A stretch of DNA of 64,000 nucleotides. Source: Caryophanon sp036309765. GTDB lineage: Bacteria; Bacillota; Bacilli; Bacillales_A; Planococcaceae. Positions 60,737 through 64,000 of the stretch are shown here, one piece after another. Made by a program: the position numbers and the translations under genes. Under the pieces are notes generated by a model. That model was not told the origin of the DNA. It saw only the letters and a program-made list of their open reading frames with translations, and ran no database searches. The stretch lies in assembly GCA_036309765.1 (NCBI GenBank), contig JAXJTE010000212.1, positions 1 to 64,000 of the forward strand. The letters run 5' to 3'. Within the stretch, counting starts at the first letter, position 1; the number at the start of each line of letters is the position of its first letter.

Positions 60737-61609
60737 ATGAGGGATCAAGCAGAAAACTTACGCAGGAAATTGCTGCAAAGCCAAGGTAAATTAGGTCGCT
60801 CAGTCGCGGTAGTCAGCGGCAAAGGAGGCGTTGGTAAAAGTAATTTTACAACGAATTTCTCATTAGAGCTTGTTAGAAGAGGGAAAAGAGTCATTATTGT
60901 TGATATGGACATTGGCATGGGGAATATTCATATTTTAATTGGGAAAAGCGCTTCGTATAGTTTGAAGGATTACTTAGAAGGTAATAAGTCACTAGAGGAA
61001 GTTATGTTAACGAGAGAAGACGGCTTATGCTACATTTCTGGAGGATCAGGAATGTCGACGTTGCTTCAATGGACGGATACACAATTTGAGAAGCTCATTG
61101 AAGCATTTGAGTACTTGCAGCAGCAGTTTGATTATATTGTATTTGATATGGGCGCAGGTGCGACGAATTGGTCTTTAGATTTACTCGTTTCGGTCGATGA
61201 TATAGTTGTTATTACGACTTCAGAACCAACATCGATTACAGATGCTTATTCCATGATGAAATATATTTATTTGAAGGATGCACAAAAAAACTTCTATTTA
61301 ATTTGTAACCGTGTGTACGATGCTGAGGAAGGGCGCGAAACATTACAGCGTTTGCGCACTGTAATGACAAACTTTTTACATAAAGAGGTCACGGTGCTTG
61401 GTTCATTGCCAGAAGAACCGCTTGTGCGCAAAGCTGTACAGCGTCAAGTACCGTTTTCAGAGCTTTACCCGAACGCACCGATTACACGGAAACTACAACA
61501 AATTGTGACGGCCTTTACAGAGCATCGAGCAGAAGAAGTACATGCGCCTGCAAAAGGGAGCAAGCTATTAACAAAATTACGTTCAATTTTTTTGAAAGGT
61601 CGTGATTAG
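60737..61609 (+). CDS. flhG: Flagellar number/placement ATPase FlhG (YlxH, MinD-like)
   Basis: ParA/MinD-type ATPase that controls the FlhF cycle and C-ring assembly. An N-terminal basic stretch (RDQAENLRRKLLQSQ) is the FlhF-activating helix. The deviant Walker A GKGGVGKS is at 28-35, followed by DMDIGMGN. It has 290 residues. The SD is AAGGAGAG. Confidence 0.95.
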   Translation: MRDQAENLRRKLLQSQGKLGRSVAVVSGKGGVGKSNFTTNFSLELVRRGKRVIIVDMDIGMGNIHILIGKSASYSLKDYLEGNKSLEEVMLTREDGLCYISGGSGMSTLLQWTDTQFEKLIEAFEYLQQQFDYIVFDMGAGATNWSLDLLVSVDDIVVITTSEPTSITDAYSMMKYIYLKDAQKNFYLICNRVYDAEEGRETLQRLRTVMTNFLHKEVTVLGSLPEEPLVRKAVQRQVPFSELYPNAPITRKLQQIVTAFTEHRAEEVHAPAKGSKLLTKLRSIFLKGRD

Positions 61610-62758
61610 GTGAGTTTGTCAAAAAAAAAATTATTAATTGTTGATGATTCTGCCTTTATGCGGAAATTAATTAGCGATTTTTTTCAAAATCATCCAACAA
61701 TCGAAGTGGTCGGCTCTGCACGTAACGGTAAAGATGCGCTCGTTAAAATTGAGCAGCTACGTCCAGACGTTGTGACGATGGATGTAGAGATGCCAATTAT
61801 GAACGGCTTAGAAGCGGTGAAGCAAATTATGGATACGCAGCCAGTACCGATTGTCATGCTGTCAAGTACGACGCAGCAAGGGGCAGAAAATACGTTAATT
61901 GCGATGGAAAATGGAGCAGTGGATTTTATCGCGAAGCCAAGTGGTACGATTTCTCTTGATTTACATAAAATTCAAGAAGAACTCGTTCAAAAAATTGAGC
62001 AAGCTGTCAATGTTCCTATGCGCAATTTACGTAAAATGTCAACAAGCTATGCGCCGCGTACAACAGCAACACCGATACCGCCGAAGCCGAGAACACCGCA
62101 AGCACCGATTTTACCTGTGCGAAAGCCTGTCGTGCCACAGCCTGTTGTCACAAATCATACAGCTCAAAAATGGTCGCGTACATCGAAGAAAATCATCGTT
62201 ATTGGCACATCTACTGGTGGACCACGAGCATTACAAGATGTCATTACGAAAATTCCAGCCTCTGTGCAAGCGCCAATTTTAATTGTGCAGCACATGCCAG
62301 CTGGGTTTACGAAATCGCTTGCGAACCGACTAAATCAGCTAAGTGCCATCCAAGTAAAAGAAGCCGAACACGGTGATATTTTACAAAACGGCACAGCATA
62401 CATAGCGCCTGGTGGGTATCATTTGAAATTACGTAAAGTTGGCATGTCATTTGGTATCGTACTTGATAATGAGGAGCCACCGAAGTCAGGGCATCGTCCA
62501 TCTGTTGATATTATGTTTGAAAGCGTAAGTCAATACGCAGATTTTGATAAAGTGGCAGTCATTATGACCGGTATGGGACATGATGGCGCACAAGGCTTGA
62601 AGGCATTAAAAAAGAGTGGCACAGTAATGGCAATTGCAGAATCTCAAAATACATGCATTGTGTATGGTATGCCAAAAGCAGCCGTAGAAACACAGCTTGT
62701 CGACGAAATAGCAGATGTTGATAATATTGCACAAACGATTATGAAATATGTACCTTAA
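61610..62758 (+). CDS. cheB: Chemotaxis methylesterase/glutaminase CheB
   Basis: Removes methyl groups from chemoreceptors. The N-terminal receiver has D58 as phosphorylation site. A Pro-rich linker (about 150-182) joins the catalytic domain with triad S201 (GTSTGGP), H228 (QHMP) and D325 (GMGHDG). It has 382 residues. The GTG at 61610 follows the flhG stop; TTG 61616 is an alternative. Codons 4-7 form a run of ten A. Confidence 0.94.
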   Translation: MSLSKKKLLIVDDSAFMRKLISDFFQNHPTIEVVGSARNGKDALVKIEQLRPDVVTMDVEMPIMNGLEAVKQIMDTQPVPIVMLSSTTQQGAENTLIAMENGAVDFIAKPSGTISLDLHKIQEELVQKIEQAVNVPMRNLRKMSTSYAPRTTATPIPPKPRTPQAPILPVRKPVVPQPVVTNHTAQKWSRTSKKIIVIGTSTGGPRALQDVITKIPASVQAPILIVQHMPAGFTKSLANRLNQLSAIQVKEAEHGDILQNGTAYIAPGGYHLKLRKVGMSFGIVLDNEEPPKSGHRPSVDIMFESVSQYADFDKVAVIMTGMGHDGAQGLKALKKSGTVMAIAESQNTCIVYGMPKAAVETQLVDEIADVDNIAQTIMKYVP

Positions 62759-62771
62759 AGGGGGCCCTTTA
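62756..62771 (+). promoter_or_regulatory. Palindrome covering the cheA SD
   Basis: TAAAGGGGGCCCTTTA contains the cheA SD (AAAGGGGG) and its own complement. It can form a 6-bp stem with a 4-base loop that hides the SD, one base before the ATG at 62773. Confidence 0.6.
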
Positions 62772-62772
62772 G

Positions 62773-64000
62773 ATGGAAGTGAATCAATACTTAGAAATGT
62801 TCATCGATGAGAGTAAAGAGCATTTACAATCATGTAATGAGCATTTACTAGACTTAGAAAAAAATCCGAACGACTTAGCAATTGTAAGTGAAATTTTCCG
62901 TTCTGCGCATACGTTAAAAGGTATGGCGGCAACGATGGGCTTTGAGGATTTAGCAGATTTAACACATAAGATGGAAAACGTTTTAGATGCGATTCGTAAT
63001 GCGAAAATTATCGTAACATCAGACATTTTAGACGTTGTATTTGAATCAGTAGATCATTTAGAAGAGATGGTCAACGATATTGCAGGCGGCGGAGATGGGA
63101 AGCGCGATGTTTCACAAACAGTTGAAAAGCTAAAACGTATCGAAGCGCAAGAGCCAATCGATGAGCCTGTTGCACCAGCAGCTACTGTAGAAGTTGAGCA
63201 AGCAGTTGAGTCAAAATTAAGCTTTGATACATTTGAAAAAACGGTTATTAACCAATCGTTTGACCAAGGCTTTACAGTGTATGAAATTTACGTGAAGCTA
63301 CGCGACGATTGCTTATTAAAAGCAGCGCGTGTGTTCATGGTGTTTGAAATTTTAGAGAAGCTCGGCGAAGTCATTAAAGCAGTACCGACTGTGGAAAGAT
63401 TAGAAGAAGAGCAATTCGATAGCGAGTTTTACGTAGCGTTTGTATCGAAATCAGATACGGCGACAGTGCAAGATAAGCTATTAAAAGTATCAGAAGTAGA
63501 GCTAGTGGAAGTGACACCGGTTACGAAGGCACAATTTAATATGCCTGAGGAAGTGGAAGAAGCAGCACAACCTGCACCAACGCCTGTTCAGCAAGTAGAA
63601 CCGGTTGCAGCACCAATAGCGCCACCAGCTGTAGAGGATAAAAAAGCGCCGACGAAAGCACCAGCAGCGATGAGTAAAACGATTCGTGTAAACATTGAGC
63701 GTTTAGATATTTTAATGAACTTATTTGAGGAGCTTGTTATTGATCGTGGACGTTTACAATCAATCTCAAGTGAAGTAAACCATAGTGAATTAACAGAAAC
63801 GGTTGAGCGTATGAGCCGTACGATGGGTGATTTACAAACAATCGTATTAACGATGCGCATGGTTCCAGTTGAAACAGTATTCAACCGCTTCCCGAAAATG
63901 GTTCGTCAAATTTCACGCGACTTAAACAAAAAGATTCGCTTAGATGTCATCGGTGCAGAAACAGAGCTTGACCGTACTGTAATCGATGAAATTGGTGACC
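62773..64000 (+). CDS. cheA: Chemotaxis histidine kinase CheA, 5' part (cut by the window end)
   Basis: Central chemotaxis kinase. The HPt domain has the phospho-accepting H46 in AHTLKGMAATMG. The P2 CheY/CheB-binding region lies at about 155-250. A Pro/Ala/Val linker (about 255-298) is followed by the dimerisation domain (about 298-360) and the beginning of the ATPase domain. 409 complete codons are present without interruption; the rest lies outside the window. Confidence 0.96.
   Translation, partial: MEVNQYLEMFIDESKEHLQSCNEHLLDLEKNPNDLAIVSEIFRSAHTLKGMAATMGFEDLADLTHKMENVLDAIRNAKIIVTSDILDVVFESVDHLEEMVNDIAGGGDGKRDVSQTVEKLKRIEAQEPIDEPVAPAATVEVEQAVESKLSFDTFEKTVINQSFDQGFTVYEIYVKLRDDCLLKAARVFMVFEILEKLGEVIKAVPTVERLEEEQFDSEFYVAFVSKSDTATVQDKLLKVSEVELVEVTPVTKAQFNMPEEVEEAAQPAPTPVQQVEPVAAPIAPPAVEDKKAPTKAPAAMSKTIRVNIERLDILMNLFEELVIDRGRLQSISSEVNHSELTETVERMSRTMGDLQTIVLTMRMVPVETVFNRFPKMVRQISRDLNKKIRLDVIGAETELDRTVIDEIGD

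Overview
The window is a chromosomal stretch of a Gram-positive bacterium of the order Bacillales. It contains no rRNA, tRNA, CRISPR array, transposase or prophage gene. The gene order matches the long conserved block that in Bacillus subtilis runs from prkC to cheA, and the protein sequences look most like the Planococcaceae/Caryophanaceae group (Lysinibacillus, Solibacillus, Kurthia, Caryophanon). Base composition looks moderate rather than strongly AT-rich. The sporulation gene spoVM, which sits beside rpmB in B. subtilis, is not visible here. That would fit a lineage that has lost sporulation, but this is inference from one missing gene.

Layout. 2-3303: end of the PASTA kinase prkC, then rsgA, rpe and thiN. 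3559-3747: rpmB on the minus strand, the only gene on that strand. 4233-6260: an Asp23-family gene and fakA. 6413-10022: sdaAB, sdaAA and recG. 10053-13730: a FapR-controlled lipid block (fapR, plsX, fabD, fabG, acpP). 13868-21335: rnc, smc, ftsY, ylxM and ffh (RNA processing, chromosome organisation, protein targeting). 21429-24219: rpsP, khpA, rimM, trmD and rplS (ribosome and tRNA). 24352-28911: signal peptidase, rbgA, rnhB and a FliK-like/FlhB-like pair. 29131-34515: sucC, sucD, dprA and topA. 34537-39802: trmFO, xerC, hslV, hslU and codY. 40184-64000: the fla/che operon from flgB to a truncated cheA.

The fla/che block is continuous, almost gap-free and often overlapping. It encodes the rod (FlgB, FlgC, FliE), MS ring (FliF), C ring (FliG, FliM, FliY), export ATPase complex (FliH, FliI, FliJ), hook proteins (FliK, FlgD, FlgE), export gate (FliZ/O, P, Q, R, FlhB, FlhA), placement GTPases (FlhF, FlhG) and chemotaxis proteins (CheY, CheB, CheA).

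Transcription units can be read from a series of rho-independent terminators followed by sigma-A-type promoters. The most interesting non-coding signals are: a perfect Shine-Dalgarno (SD) sequence of swrD separated from its start codon by a 12-bp hairpin; an array of ATAAC/GTTAT half-sites just upstream of the fla/che promoter; a 17-bp palindrome at the likely sucCD start site; a fapR promoter whose -35 box lies inside the recG terminator; and three copies of a GC-rich palindromic dispersed repeat sitting next to the slots where spoVM and ylqD occur in B. subtilis. The most interesting coding signal is the pair at 26798-28911: a Gln-rich FliK-like protein followed by a stand-alone FlhB C-terminal domain lacking the NPTH cleavage motif, more than 11 kb from the flagellar operon.
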